A stretch of DNA of 64,000 nt from assembly GCA_946405575.1 (NCBI GenBank), contig CAMJHP010000010.1, positions 1-64,000 of the forward strand, given 5' to 3'. Of this stretch, positions 17,876 through 25,872 are shown in pieces. The stretch's first letter is position 1; every line of letters starts with the position of its first letter. The stretch is from an uncultured Bacteroidales bacterium (GTDB taxonomy: Bacteria > Bacteroidota > Bacteroidia > Bacteroidales > F082). Both the position numbers and the translations under genes were made by a program. The notes beneath the pieces are model-generated. The model ran no database searches, had not been told where the DNA came from, and saw only the letters and a program-made list of their open reading frames with translations.

Positions 17876-19018
17876 ATGTGCTCTAAACGTTCTATCATCA
17901 TCACTGGAGGTGCAGGGTTCATCGGCAATCATGTCGTTCGCCTGTTCGTCAATAAATATCCGGAATATAATATCATCAACCTTGACAAGTTGACGTATGC
18001 AGGAAATCTGGCCAACCTGAAAGACATTGAAGGCAAGCCCAACTATAAGTTCGTCAAGATGGACATCTGCGATTTTGAGGGTGTCTACAAGTTGATGCAG
18101 GAAGAACATATCGATGGTGTCATCCACCTTGCAGCCGAAAGCCATGTGGACCGCAGCATCAAGGATCCTTTCACTTTCGCACAGACCAATGTGATGGGGA
18201 CGTTGAGCCTCTTGCAGGCTGCCAAATTGTATTGGGAGAGCTTGCCCGAGAAATGGGAAGGTAAACGTTTTTATCACATCAGCACTGACGAGGTCTATGG
18301 GGCACTAGAACTAACCGACCCAGAAGGCATTATGCCACCTTTTACTACCCAGGCCAGCAGTGGAAAACATCACCTTGCCTATGGCAGTAAATTCTTCACT
18401 GAAGATTTGAAATACCAACCTCACAGCCCTTATAGCGCAGCCAAGGCCAGCAGCGACCACTTCGTGCGTGCTTTCCACGACACTTACGGTATGCCAACGG
18501 TGGTGACCAACTGTTCCAACAACTACGGTCCATACCAATTCCCCGAGAAGCTGATACCTCTGTTTATCAATAATATCCGTCACCGTAAACCGCTTCCTGT
18601 CTATGGCAAAGGTGAGAATGTGCGCGACTGGCTTTATGTGGTCGACCATGCTCGTGCGATTGACCTGATTTTCCATAAAGGCAAAATTGCAGAAACCTAC
18701 AATATCGGTGGCTTCAACGAGTGGAAAAACATCGACCTCATCAAGGTGCTCATCAATACTGTGGATAGATTGTTGGGCCGTCCTGAAGGAGCCGATATGG
18801 ATCTGATTACCTATGTCACCGACCGTGCTGGACACGATATGCGTTATGCCATTGACTCAACCAAACTACAGAAAGAATTGGGCTGGGAACCGTCTTTGCA
18901 GTTTGAGGAAGGAATAGAGAAAACAGTCCGTTGGTATTTGGACAACCAGGAATGGATGGACAACGTGACCTCTGGTGACTACCAGAAGTATTACGATGAT
19001 ATGTATAAGAACAGATAA
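17876..19018 (+). CDS. rfbB: dTDP-glucose 4,6-dehydratase
   Basis: This 380-residue extended SDR is RmlB-like and makes dTDP-4-keto-6-deoxy-D-glucose. It has [10 protein letters not shown] near the N-terminus and HLAAESHVDRS. The catalytic STDEVYG is followed by the YxxxK pair in PYSAAKASSDH. NCSNNYGPYQFPEKLIPL and VRDWLYVVDHARA are also typical. The usual next enzymes RmlC and RmlD are not in the window. The intermediate could go to rhamnose using genes elsewhere, or to an amino-dideoxy sugar. Confidence 0.96.
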   Translation: MCSKRSIIITGGAGFIGNHVVRLFVNKYPEYNIINLDKLTYAGNLANLKDIEGKPNYKFVKMDICDFEGVYKLMQEEHIDGVIHLAAESHVDRSIKDPFTFAQTNVMGTLSLLQAAKLYWESLPEKWEGKRFYHISTDEVYGALELTDPEGIMPPFTTQASSGKHHLAYGSKFFTEDLKYQPHSPYSAAKASSDHFVRAFHDTYGMPTVVTNCSNNYGPYQFPEKLIPLFINNIRHRKPLPVYGKGENVRDWLYVVDHARAIDLIFHKGKIAETYNIGGFNEWKNIDLIKVLINTVDRLLGRPEGADMDLITYVTDRAGHDMRYAIDSTKLQKELGWEPSLQFEEGIEKTVRWYLDNQEWMDNVTSGDYQKYYDDMYKNR

Positions 19019-19076
19019 ACCGACACTTGTATGTTCGTAGCAGTTTATCCATTGGTTTTCAATAGAAACGGCATAC

Positions 19077-19141
19077 GCTACGGGGCCGTTGTCAGTCCTT
19101 TTCCGTAATTGTCGACTAAGGCGACGGACATTATCCGTAGC
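19077..19141. other. Intergenic inverted repeat between rfbB and the DUF4954 gene
   Basis: GCTACGG (19077-19083) and CCGTAGC (19135-19141) are perfectly complementary. Looser outer complementarity (TTTATCCATTGG against CCATTGAAATAAGGATGG) extends the structure. No T-run follows, so it is not a standard terminator. Confidence 0.4.
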
Positions 19142-19199
19142 CCATTGAAATAAGGATGGACTAATTAACTCTATGAAAACTAAATAAATACTAAATTTT

Positions 19200-21407
19200 A
19201 TGGATAAAGTAACTATTATTGACTACGACCGGATTTACAAGAATTTCATTGATGAGAAATACTTGCACGGTTATGACGAATACTACTATCGCAACCAGCA
19301 GGTGAAAAAGCCCACAGGCGGTTGGCGGCACTTGCATACCGATGAAATAGAACGTTTGGTGAAAAACAGCAATTCTGCCACGAATTGGGATGAAATTTGG
19401 GTCACCGATGAGTTTGATACGAATATGGTTCACAACAACCATTTCTTCGGTATGGTGCGCATCGGTCGAATCAATCGTAAGGTGCTGCAATACCACGACC
19501 TTCGTGTTCCGGTTGGTATTTCCAACAGTAGCATCATTTCATGTGACATCGGTGATGACGTGGCCATCCATGACGTGCATTATATGGCCAACTACATTAT
19601 TGGCGACCGCAGCATCCTTTTCAACATCCAAGAGATTTCCACTACCGACCATTCCAAATTTGGCAATGGTACCATCAAAGAGGGCGAGCCGGAGGATGTA
19701 CGTGTGTGGCTAGAAGTGATGAACGAAATCGGAACCCGTAAAATATTGCCTTTCGATGGAATGATTAGTGCCGATGCTTATCTGTGGGCAAAATATACGG
19801 ACGACACCAAATTGCAGGAACGCCTTAAAGAAATCACTCAGTCTAGCGTTGACTTTCATCGTGGTTATTATGGTACCGTTGGTGAGTCTTGTGTCATCAA
19901 GAATTGTTGGATTCTGAAAGATGCCAAAATAGGACCGCACTGCTATATCAAAGGTGCAAGCAAACTGAAAAACATCACCATCAACTCGTCAGAAGAGGAA
20001 CCTTCTCAAATCGGTGAGGGAGTCATCCTTGTGAACGGTGTCACGGGCTATGGCTGTCGTATCTTCTATTCCGTCGTTGCCACACGTTTTGTATTGGGTG
20101 ACAACTGTAACCTGAAATATGGTGCACGACTCATACACTCTGTGTTGGGCGACAACTCCACCATTTCTTGTTGCGAAGTGCTGAACAATTTGATTTTCCC
20201 TTCACATGAACAACACCATAACAACTCCTTCCTCATTTCAGCATGCGTGATGGGACAGAGCAATATGGCAGCTGGTGCCACTATGGGTTCCAACCATAAT
20301 AGTCGTGCAACTGATGGCGAGATTGTGGCTTCACGTGGTTTCTGGCCAGGACTCTGTTCCAGCGTGAAGCACTCATCGAAATTCGCTTCCTTTACCTTGC
20401 TCTCCAAGGCCGACTATCCCAACGAGATGAATATTATGCTCCCCTTCTGTTTGGTCAACAACAATGCGGCCAATAACGAGCTAGAGGTTATGCCTGCCTA
20501 TTGGTGGATGTATAATATGTACGCCATCGCCCGCAACACCTCAAAATATTTGAAACGTGACAAACGCAAGCGTAAGATTCAAAACATTGAATTTGAAACT
20601 CTTGCACCTGACACAGTGGAAGAAATCATAGAAGGACGCAAACTCCTTGAGGTTTGGGTAGCCAAGGCCTATCTTCGCAAGAAAGGCGAAGACCCTGAGA
20701 AGTACGAATATTATGATTTGCGCGACTGTGGCAAACAACTTCTCGACTTTGAGCCTGAAGTCATAAAGTCGTTGGAGGTTTTTGGCGAACATATGGAAAA
20801 AGGCAAACGTAAGGTGCGTATTCTGAAACCTTTGGAAGCATACCATGCTTACGGTGACATGATTGTCTATTATGCAGTCAAGACACTGATGCATTATTTG
20901 GAAGCACATCCCGACATCGATATGGAGACCATTGTGAACCATATGAGAGGCAAGCGCCTCCGCAAGTGGATTAACCTTGGCGGTCAAACTATGCCCGAGG
21001 AATATGTAGACCAGTTGCGTGCCGACATCCGCGAAGGTAAGCTCAACACTTGGGAGGAAATACATCATCGCTATGATGAACTTTGGGAAAATTATCAGGC
21101 AGAAAAGTTGCGTCACGCTTATTTCTCACTGATGTTCCTCTATAAGGATGAAACCGATGTGCTTACCGAAGAAATGTGGCACGAGAATTTGGACAAGGCC
21201 ATTCGCATCCAAAGCTTCATTTGCGACCAAGTCTATGAGAGCCGCAAGAAAGACTATGACAACGAGTTCCGTAGTGCCACCTTCCGCAACGAGGCAGAGA
21301 AAATTGCCGTCATCGGAAAGATTGACGAGGTCAGCTTTGTCAAGCAAATCCGTCAGGAGAGCGAGGAGTTTGTGGCATTAATCCAAAAATATAGAAACAC
21401 CCATTAA
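19200..21407 (+). CDS. DUF4954 family protein (hexapeptide-repeat region)
   Basis: This 735-residue protein is of a Bacteroidetes-type family I recognise as DUF4954; the biochemical role is not established. The middle section (about residues 90-420) has left-handed beta-helix character, with short repeating units such as ISNSSIISCDIGDDVAIHD, CVIKNCWILKDAKIGPHCYIKG and LGDNCNLKYGARLIHSVLGD. This is the pattern of nucleotide-sugar pyrophosphorylases and acyltransferases. The C-terminal ~250 residues are helical and charged. It sits between the rfbB and nagB genes, which suggests a role in sugar-phosphate or nucleotide-sugar handling. No signal peptide is evident. Confidence 0.8.
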   Translation: MDKVTIIDYDRIYKNFIDEKYLHGYDEYYYRNQQVKKPTGGWRHLHTDEIERLVKNSNSATNWDEIWVTDEFDTNMVHNNHFFGMVRIGRINRKVLQYHDLRVPVGISNSSIISCDIGDDVAIHDVHYMANYIIGDRSILFNIQEISTTDHSKFGNGTIKEGEPEDVRVWLEVMNEIGTRKILPFDGMISADAYLWAKYTDDTKLQERLKEITQSSVDFHRGYYGTVGESCVIKNCWILKDAKIGPHCYIKGASKLKNITINSSEEEPSQIGEGVILVNGVTGYGCRIFYSVVATRFVLGDNCNLKYGARLIHSVLGDNSTISCCEVLNNLIFPSHEQHHNNSFLISACVMGQSNMAAGATMGSNHNSRATDGEIVASRGFWPGLCSSVKHSSKFASFTLLSKADYPNEMNIMLPFCLVNNNAANNELEVMPAYWWMYNMYAIARNTSKYLKRDKRKRKIQNIEFETLAPDTVEEIIEGRKLLEVWVAKAYLRKKGEDPEKYEYYDLRDCGKQLLDFEPEVIKSLEVFGEHMEKGKRKVRILKPLEAYHAYGDMIVYYAVKTLMHYLEAHPDIDMETIVNHMRGKRLRKWINLGGQTMPEEYVDQLRADIREGKLNTWEEIHHRYDELWENYQAEKLRHAYFSLMFLYKDETDVLTEEMWHENLDKAIRIQSFICDQVYESRKKDYDNEFRSATFRNEAEKIAVIGKIDEVSFVKQIRQESEEFVALIQKYRNTH

Positions 21408-21410
21408 TCT

Positions 21411-21440
21411 TGCAGAGACGCGATTGTCTCGTCGTCTCCA
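21411..21440. repeat. Gagac-type hairpin repeat
   Basis: GCAGAGACGCGATTGTCTC and then GTCGTCTC form an imperfect palindrome just after the DUF4954 stop. It resembles the hairpin at 5255-5279 and is probably a REP-like element. Confidence 0.45.
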
Positions 21441-21490
21441 CCAACATCAATTAAACAATTAAACAATCAACAATTAAACAACATATAACT

Positions 21491-22282
21491 ATGAGAGTCA
21501 TTATCGAACATAATTACGACGCTATGTCGCGTTGGGCTGCCAACCACATCGTTGAACGCATCAATGCTTTCAAACCCACAGCAGAAAGACCTTTTATTCT
21601 GGGTCTGCCTACAGGCTCCACTCCTATTGGCACCTATTGTGAACTGGTGCGCCTCCACAAGGAAGGCAAGATTTCTTTCCAGAATGTGGTTACTTTTAAT
21701 ATGGATGAATACGTGAAAATTCCGGAGAACCACCCTGAGAGTTATCACAGTTTTATGTGGAATAATTTCTTTAGCCATATCGACATCAAGAAGGAAAATG
21801 TCAATATTTTGAATGGTAATGCTGAAGACCTTGAGGCCGAATGTGCCCGCTATGAAGCCAAAATCAAGAGCTATGGCGGCATCGATCTCTTTATGGGCGG
21901 CATTGGCCCCGATGGCCATATCGCATTCAACGAACCTGGCAGCTCATTGACTTCACGTACTCGCGTCAAGACTCTTACCACTGATACCATTATCGCCAAC
22001 TCCCGCTTTTTTGATAATGATATTAATAAGGTGCCGAAGACCGCTCTAACAGTAGGTGTAGGTACAGTTATGGACAGCCGTGAAGTGATGATTTTGGCCA
22101 ATGGCCACGGCAAGGCCCGTGCTTTGGCGCATGCCATAGAAGGCGCTGTGAGCCAAATGTGGACTGTCAGCGTGCTGCAGATGCATCCAAAGGGAATCAT
22201 CGTTTGCGATGATGCGGCCTGCGATGAGATGACCTATGGTACGGTGAAGTACTTCAAGGATATCGAAAAGAATAATATTTGA
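21491..22282 (+). CDS. nagB: Glucosamine-6-phosphate deaminase
   Basis: This 263-residue protein has the normal NagB length. It converts glucosamine-6-phosphate to fructose-6-phosphate and ammonia. Visible motifs are [13 protein letters not shown] (phosphate loop), FNMDEYV with the catalytic Asp, [17 protein letters not shown] with the catalytic Asp/His pair, and NGHGKARAL. In this position it can balance amino-sugar and fructose-6-phosphate pools for glycan synthesis, although its main role may be catabolic. Confidence 0.96.
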   Translation: MRVIIEHNYDAMSRWAANHIVERINAFKPTAERPFILGLPTGSTPIGTYCELVRLHKEGKISFQNVVTFNMDEYVKIPENHPESYHSFMWNNFFSHIDIKKENVNILNGNAEDLEAECARYEAKIKSYGGIDLFMGGIGPDGHIAFNEPGSSLTSRTRVKTLTTDTIIANSRFFDNDINKVPKTALTVGVGTVMDSREVMILANGHGKARALAHAIEGAVSQMWTVSVLQMHPKGIIVCDDAACDEMTYGTVKYFKDIEKNNI

Positions 22283-22292
22283 GTATTTTTTT

Positions 22293-22314
22293 GAAACAAA
22301 TCTTACATGAATCT
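22293..22314 (-). repeat. 22-base repeat at GxxExxY insertion, inverted copy
   Basis: Read on the minus strand it is AGATTCATGTAAGATTTG plus TTTC. It matches the two plus-strand copies at 22383 and 22924 with one or two mismatches. Confidence 0.7.
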
Positions 22315-22382
22315 ATCATAAATCTATTTCTCTTCTTCTCGACATCGTCCTAATCGGACTCGCCGATAAAACTATTTGTTTT

Positions 22383-22404
22383 AGATTTGTGTAAGATTTG
22401 TTTC
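22383..22404 (+). repeat. 22-base repeat at GxxExxY insertion, upstream direct copy
   Basis: AGATTTGTGTAAGATTTG plus TTTC ends 11 bases before the start codon of the broken GxxExxY gene. Confidence 0.7.
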
Positions 22405-22415
22405 TTCCTTATTTC

Positions 22416-22830
22416 ATGAGTATTCAGTTATACAAAGAACGGATGTATAACATCATTGGAGCAGCCATGTCGCTGTACAATGAGATTGGCAGTGGCTATT
22501 CTGAGCCAATTTACCAAGAATGTCTGTCTGTGCTTTGGTACCGAAAGGGATATTCCATGGGAAAGGGAAAAGTTGTTAAAGATGTATTTTCATGGCATTG
22601 AGTTGGAAAAGACATATAAGGCTGACTTTGTGTGTAATGATGATATTATCGTAGAATTGAAAGCTGTCACCGAACTTCTAAGTGAGCATAGAGCACAATT
22701 GTTCAATTACATGAGAATAACTAACACAAAGTTTGGTATCCTAATCAATTTTGGAGAATCACAAAGACTACATGCCGAAAAGTACATGTTCAATGAACTT
22801 ACCAATAAGTTTGATTTAATCCGAGGTTAA
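22416..22830 (+). pseudogene. GxxExxY family protein, frameshifted
   Basis: The reading frame from ATG 22416 gives MYNIIGAAMSLYNEIGSGYSEPIYQECL (split here: MYNIIGAAMSLYNEIGSG, then YSEPIYQECL), the GxxExxY family start. After LWYRKG the frame shifts by one base. Removing a single T at about 22551 restores GIPWEREK and then YKADFVCNDDIIVELKAV, the conserved PD-(D/E)XK-like core, and LLNY-type and LINFG motifs. The repaired product would be about 137 residues. Family function is unknown; members are common passengers in Bacteroidetes surface-glycan loci. It is either a pseudogene or carries a sequencing error. Short repeats lie on both sides. Confidence 0.85.
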
Positions 22831-22923
22831 TTAGCCAAGCTTCGAAGAAGCGCCATCGGCAAGCCCGATAAGGGCAAACCGAACGATAATGGACCAAAGA
22901 AATACATAAAAAGAATTTGTAAC

Positions 22924-22945
22924 AGATTTATGTAAGATTTGTTTC
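22924..22945 (+). repeat. 22-base repeat at GxxExxY insertion, downstream direct copy
   Basis: AGATTTATGTAAGATTTG plus TTTC ends 14 bases before the next gene's ATG. With the upstream copy it forms direct repeats around the GxxExxY gene. Confidence 0.7.
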
Positions 22946-22959
22946 TTTAAATACAAACA

Positions 22960-23928
22960 ATGAAAAACTTCGCGATAATTGGCGTCGGCGGCTATATTGC
23001 TCCACGCCATCTCAAAGCCATCAAAGACACAGGTAACAACCTTGTTTCCGCCTACGACAAGAGCGATAGCGTCGGCATTATGGACAGCTATTTCCCCAAA
23101 ACTGCCTTTTTCACCGAGCAGGAACTCTTCGATCGCCACAACACTAAACTGCGTGACAGTGGCACCAATATCGATTACGTCACCGTGTGTACGCCCAATT
23201 ACCTTCACGACGCTCATATGCGTTATGGTTTGCGTCTCGGTGCCGATGTCATCTGTGAGAAGCCCCTTGTGCTCAACCCTTGGAATATTGATGCTTTGCA
23301 AAAGGTGGAACAACGTCAGGGACATAAGGTTAATACCATCCTTCAACTGCGCTTGCATGACAAGATTGTTGCTCTGAAGAAAAAAGTTGACGAAGGTCCG
23401 AAAGACAAAATATACGACATTGACTTGACCTACATTACTTCGCGTGGCAATTGGTATTATGCCTCGTGGAAAGGCGATATCAACAAGAGCGGTGGCATTG
23501 CCACCAACATCGGAGTACACTTTTACGATATGCTGGGTTGGATTTTTGGCGACGTGCAAAAGAACATCGTTCATGTAGCTTCACACGACCGTGTGGCGGG
23601 CTATTTGGAATTGAAGCGTGCCCGTGTGCGTTATTTTCTCAGCATTAATGGCGACACACTGCCACCCAATGCCGTGGAAGGAGAGAAGCGTACTTACCGC
23701 ACCATTATGATTGACGGTGAGGAATTTGAATTTAGTCAAGGCTTCACTGAACTGCATACCAAGAGTTATGAGGAAATCCTTTCTGGTCGCGGTTTCGGCA
23801 TCGAAGATGCACGCCGTTGCATCAATATCGTGTATGAGATCCGCAACGCCACACCCATTGGACTCATTGGAGATTACCATCCTATGGCAAAACTGCCTTT
23901 GAGTGGACATCCATTTGGATGGAAGTAA
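22960..23928 (+). CDS. Gfo/Idh/MocA oxidoreductase, WbpB/WlbA-like (UDP-GlcNAcA 3-dehydrogenase)
   Basis: This 322-residue protein has an N-terminal Rossmann fold (FAIIGVGGYIAPRHLKAI) and the family's EKP motif (ICEKPLVLNPWN, about residue 100). The substrate domain contains ITSRGNWYYASWKGD, SGGIATNIGVHFYDMLGWIFG and a C-terminal HTKSYEEILSGRGFG. These match WbpB/WlbA enzymes, which oxidise C3 of UDP-N-acetylglucosaminuronic acid on the way to diacetylated aminouronates. The following gene is a matching UDP-HexNAc 6-dehydrogenase. The aminotransferase (WbpE) and acetyltransferase (WbpD) that would complete the route are not recognised next to them. Confidence 0.85.
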   Translation: MKNFAIIGVGGYIAPRHLKAIKDTGNNLVSAYDKSDSVGIMDSYFPKTAFFTEQELFDRHNTKLRDSGTNIDYVTVCTPNYLHDAHMRYGLRLGADVICEKPLVLNPWNIDALQKVEQRQGHKVNTILQLRLHDKIVALKKKVDEGPKDKIYDIDLTYITSRGNWYYASWKGDINKSGGIATNIGVHFYDMLGWIFGDVQKNIVHVASHDRVAGYLELKRARVRYFLSINGDTLPPNAVEGEKRTYRTIMIDGEEFEFSQGFTELHTKSYEEILSGRGFGIEDARRCINIVYEIRNATPIGLIGDYHPMAKLPLSGHPFGWK

Positions 23929-23955
23929 TGCCAGTCCCCTATGTCATTCCTATGT

Positions 23956-23991
23956 GGGCATAAGCGGAGGAGAGGAATCTATAGGAGGCGG
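23956..23991 (+). repeat. 36-base intergenic repeat, copy B
   Basis: GGGCATAAGCGGAGG followed by AGAGGAATCTATAGG matches 16620-16655 at 29 of 36 positions. TGTCATTCC lies just upstream, as in many REP-like elements. Confidence 0.55.
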
Positions 23992-24023
23992 TTTACTAGG
24001 TAAAACCCTTAAAGAACGCATCA

Positions 24024-24046
24024 GCAAGCATAGTTCCCATGCTTGC
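24024..24046. other. Perfect 8-bp hairpin in the gap before the UDP-HexNAc dehydrogenase
   Basis: GCAAGCAT and ATGCTTGC pair around a 7-base loop. There is no T-run, so a terminator role is doubtful. Confidence 0.4.
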
Positions 24047-24120
24047 TTACGCATTATAGTCCAGCGTAGTATGCCTCCAAAAGCCTGCATAAACTTGAAA
24101 GTAATACAAATAAAATATAT

Positions 24121-25389
24121 ATGAAAGACACAAAAATCTGTGTGATAGGCTTAGGCTATGTGGGTCTGCCCCTTGCCCGCCTGTTTTCAACGAAATTTGA
24201 AACCATTGGTTTTGATATGAATGAATCTCGTGTGAATGCCTTGATGACAGGACACGATGCGACCCTGGAGGTAAGTGATGAGTTGTTGCAAGATGCCATC
24301 AAGAACCATGGTTTCCGTTGTACCACCAATCTCGAGGAAATCAAGAAATGCAACTTCTATATTGTGGCCGTTCCCACCCCCGTCGACCGCGACAACCGTC
24401 CTGACTTGCGTCCCCTTTGGGGAGCTTCAGACACCGTTGGCAGGGTGATTTCAAAAGGCGATGTGGTAGTGTATGAGTCAACGGTTTACCCAGGTGTTAC
24501 CGAAGAAGAATGCCTGCCTGTGGTAGAGCGTGTCAGTGGTCTGAAGTTCAATGTGGATTTCTATGCCGGTTATAGCCCTGAGCGCATCAATCCTGGCGAC
24601 AAACAACACACCGTTGAGAAGATCAAGAAGGTGACCTCTGGCTCCACGCCCGAGATTGCCGACTATGTTGATTCAGTCTACAACAGCGTTCTTATTAATG
24701 GCACGCATAAGGCACCGAGCATTAAGGTGGCTGAGGCATCGAAAATCATTGAAAACTCACAGCGTGATGTCAACATCGCCTTTATGAACGAATTGGCGAA
24801 AATATTCAACGCTATGGGTATCGACACTCATGATGTGATAGAGGCCGCCAGCAGCAAGTGGAACTTTATCAAACTGAGTCCAGGTTTGGTGGGCGGGCAC
24901 TGCATTAGTGTGGATCCGTACTATCTCATCCAAAAGGCACAGGTCTATGGCGTGTTGCCTCGTATTATGCATGCTTCAAGGCGATTGAATGATGGTATGG
25001 GTGCCTATGTGGCCAACCAGACCATCAAGTGTATGAACAAAAAAGGCGTGATGGTAAAAAATGCTAGGATTCTCATCCTGGGCATCACTTTCAAAGAGAA
25101 CTGCCCTGACATCCGCAATACCAAGGTGGTCGACATTTATCACACGTTGAGCGAATACACGCCAAACATCACAGTGTTCGACCCTTGGGCCGATGCTGAT
25201 TATGTGTTTCAGGAATATGGTGTGACTGTGACTAACGAAGTACCAAGTAATAAGTTTGACGCGGTGATTCTTGCGGTAGCACACAAAGAGTTCTTGGATA
25301 TGGATGTAAAATCATTTGTTAGGGAAGGTGGCGTCATTTATGACGTGAAGGGTATTTTGCCGCGTGAGATTATTGATGGAAGATTGTAA
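24121..25389 (+). CDS. UDP-N-acetylhexosamine 6-dehydrogenase (WbpA/TviB type)
   Basis: This 422-residue UDP-sugar dehydrogenase converts UDP-GlcNAc or UDP-GalNAc to the uronic acid with two NAD. It has the N-terminal Rossmann motif GLGYVGLPLA, VAVPTPVDRDNRPDL, YAGYSPERINPGDK, the catalytic Cys in GGHCISVDPYY (about C261), and FKENCPDIRNTK. PERINPGD and the SVDPYY segment favour an HexNAc enzyme over UDP-glucose dehydrogenase. With the preceding WbpB-like gene it forms a two-step module toward aminouronic sugars. Confidence 0.9.
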   Translation: MKDTKICVIGLGYVGLPLARLFSTKFETIGFDMNESRVNALMTGHDATLEVSDELLQDAIKNHGFRCTTNLEEIKKCNFYIVAVPTPVDRDNRPDLRPLWGASDTVGRVISKGDVVVYESTVYPGVTEEECLPVVERVSGLKFNVDFYAGYSPERINPGDKQHTVEKIKKVTSGSTPEIADYVDSVYNSVLINGTHKAPSIKVAEASKIIENSQRDVNIAFMNELAKIFNAMGIDTHDVIEAASSKWNFIKLSPGLVGGHCISVDPYYLIQKAQVYGVLPRIMHASRRLNDGMGAYVANQTIKCMNKKGVMVKNARILILGITFKENCPDIRNTKVVDIYHTLSEYTPNITVFDPWADADYVFQEYGVTVTNEVPSNKFDAVILAVAHKEFLDMDVKSFVREGGVIYDVKGILPREIIDGRL

Positions 25390-25405
25390 TATTTAAAGAT
25401 TAAAA

Positions 25406-25433
25406 AGTTTAGAGTTTATGTTTAGAGTTAGAG
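25406..25433 (+). repeat. Left inverted repeat flanking the four-helix-bundle gene
   Basis: AGTTTAGAGTTTATG followed by TTTAGAGTTAGAG is mirrored, with a small gap, by the reverse complement of 25829-25865. Confidence 0.6.
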
Positions 25434-25466
25434 TAGTTTAAAAGTTGATAGTTGAAAGTAAAGAGT

Positions 25467-25841
25467 ATGGAGGTATTTGGATATCGTGAATTGATAGCTT
25501 ATCAGAAAGCTAAGGAAGTGGTTAAGAAAACATATAAACTCTTAAAGAAGTTTCCTCCCGAAGAACGTTAAGCAATGTGTGACCAATTGAGAAGAGCGTC
25601 GATTTCTGTTACTTCGAATATAGCCGAAGGAGTGAATCGCTTTTCAGTGAAAGAGAAAGCTCATTTCATAGAAATAGCATACGGTTCGTTGATGGAGGTT
25701 TCATCACAGTTTGAAGTGGCTGAGGAGCTTGGCTATATTACAACAGCTGTCCGTCAGAATATGGATGTGTTGATAGAAGAGGACGCTCGTCTTCTGTCAG
25801 GCCTTATCACTTCCTATAAACCCTCCGACTCTAACTCCTAA
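25467..25841 (+). pseudogene. Four-helix-bundle (S23/IVS-type) protein with in-frame stop
   Basis: From ATG 25467 the frame gives MEVFGYRELIAYQKAKEVV and FPPEER, then TAA at 25569-25571, then AMCDQLRRASISVTSNIAEG in the same frame. The stop falls where a Tyr is usual in the family (EERYALCDQLRRA), so TAT to TAA is the likely lesion. The rest is intact to residue 124, with the LMEVSSQFEVAEELGYI helix. These ~120-residue proteins were first described from 23S rRNA intervening sequences; their function is unclear. Restart at 25575 could give an 88-residue fragment. Imperfect inverted repeats surround the gene. Confidence 0.85.
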
Positions 25842-25865
25842 ACTATAAACTCTGCACTCTAAACT
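25829..25865 (-). repeat. Right inverted repeat flanking the four-helix-bundle gene
   Basis: CTCTAACTCCTAAAC followed by TATAAACTCTGCACTC is low in complexity and complementary to the left repeat. It overlaps the last codons of the pseudogene. Confidence 0.6.
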
Positions 25866-25872
25866 AGAAAAA

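Noticed and set aside
24024-24046. Perfect hairpin GCAAGCAT/ATGCTTGC as a terminator before the UDP-HexNAc dehydrogenase.
   Set aside because: No T-run follows and the genes on both sides look co-transcribed; reported only as a hairpin.
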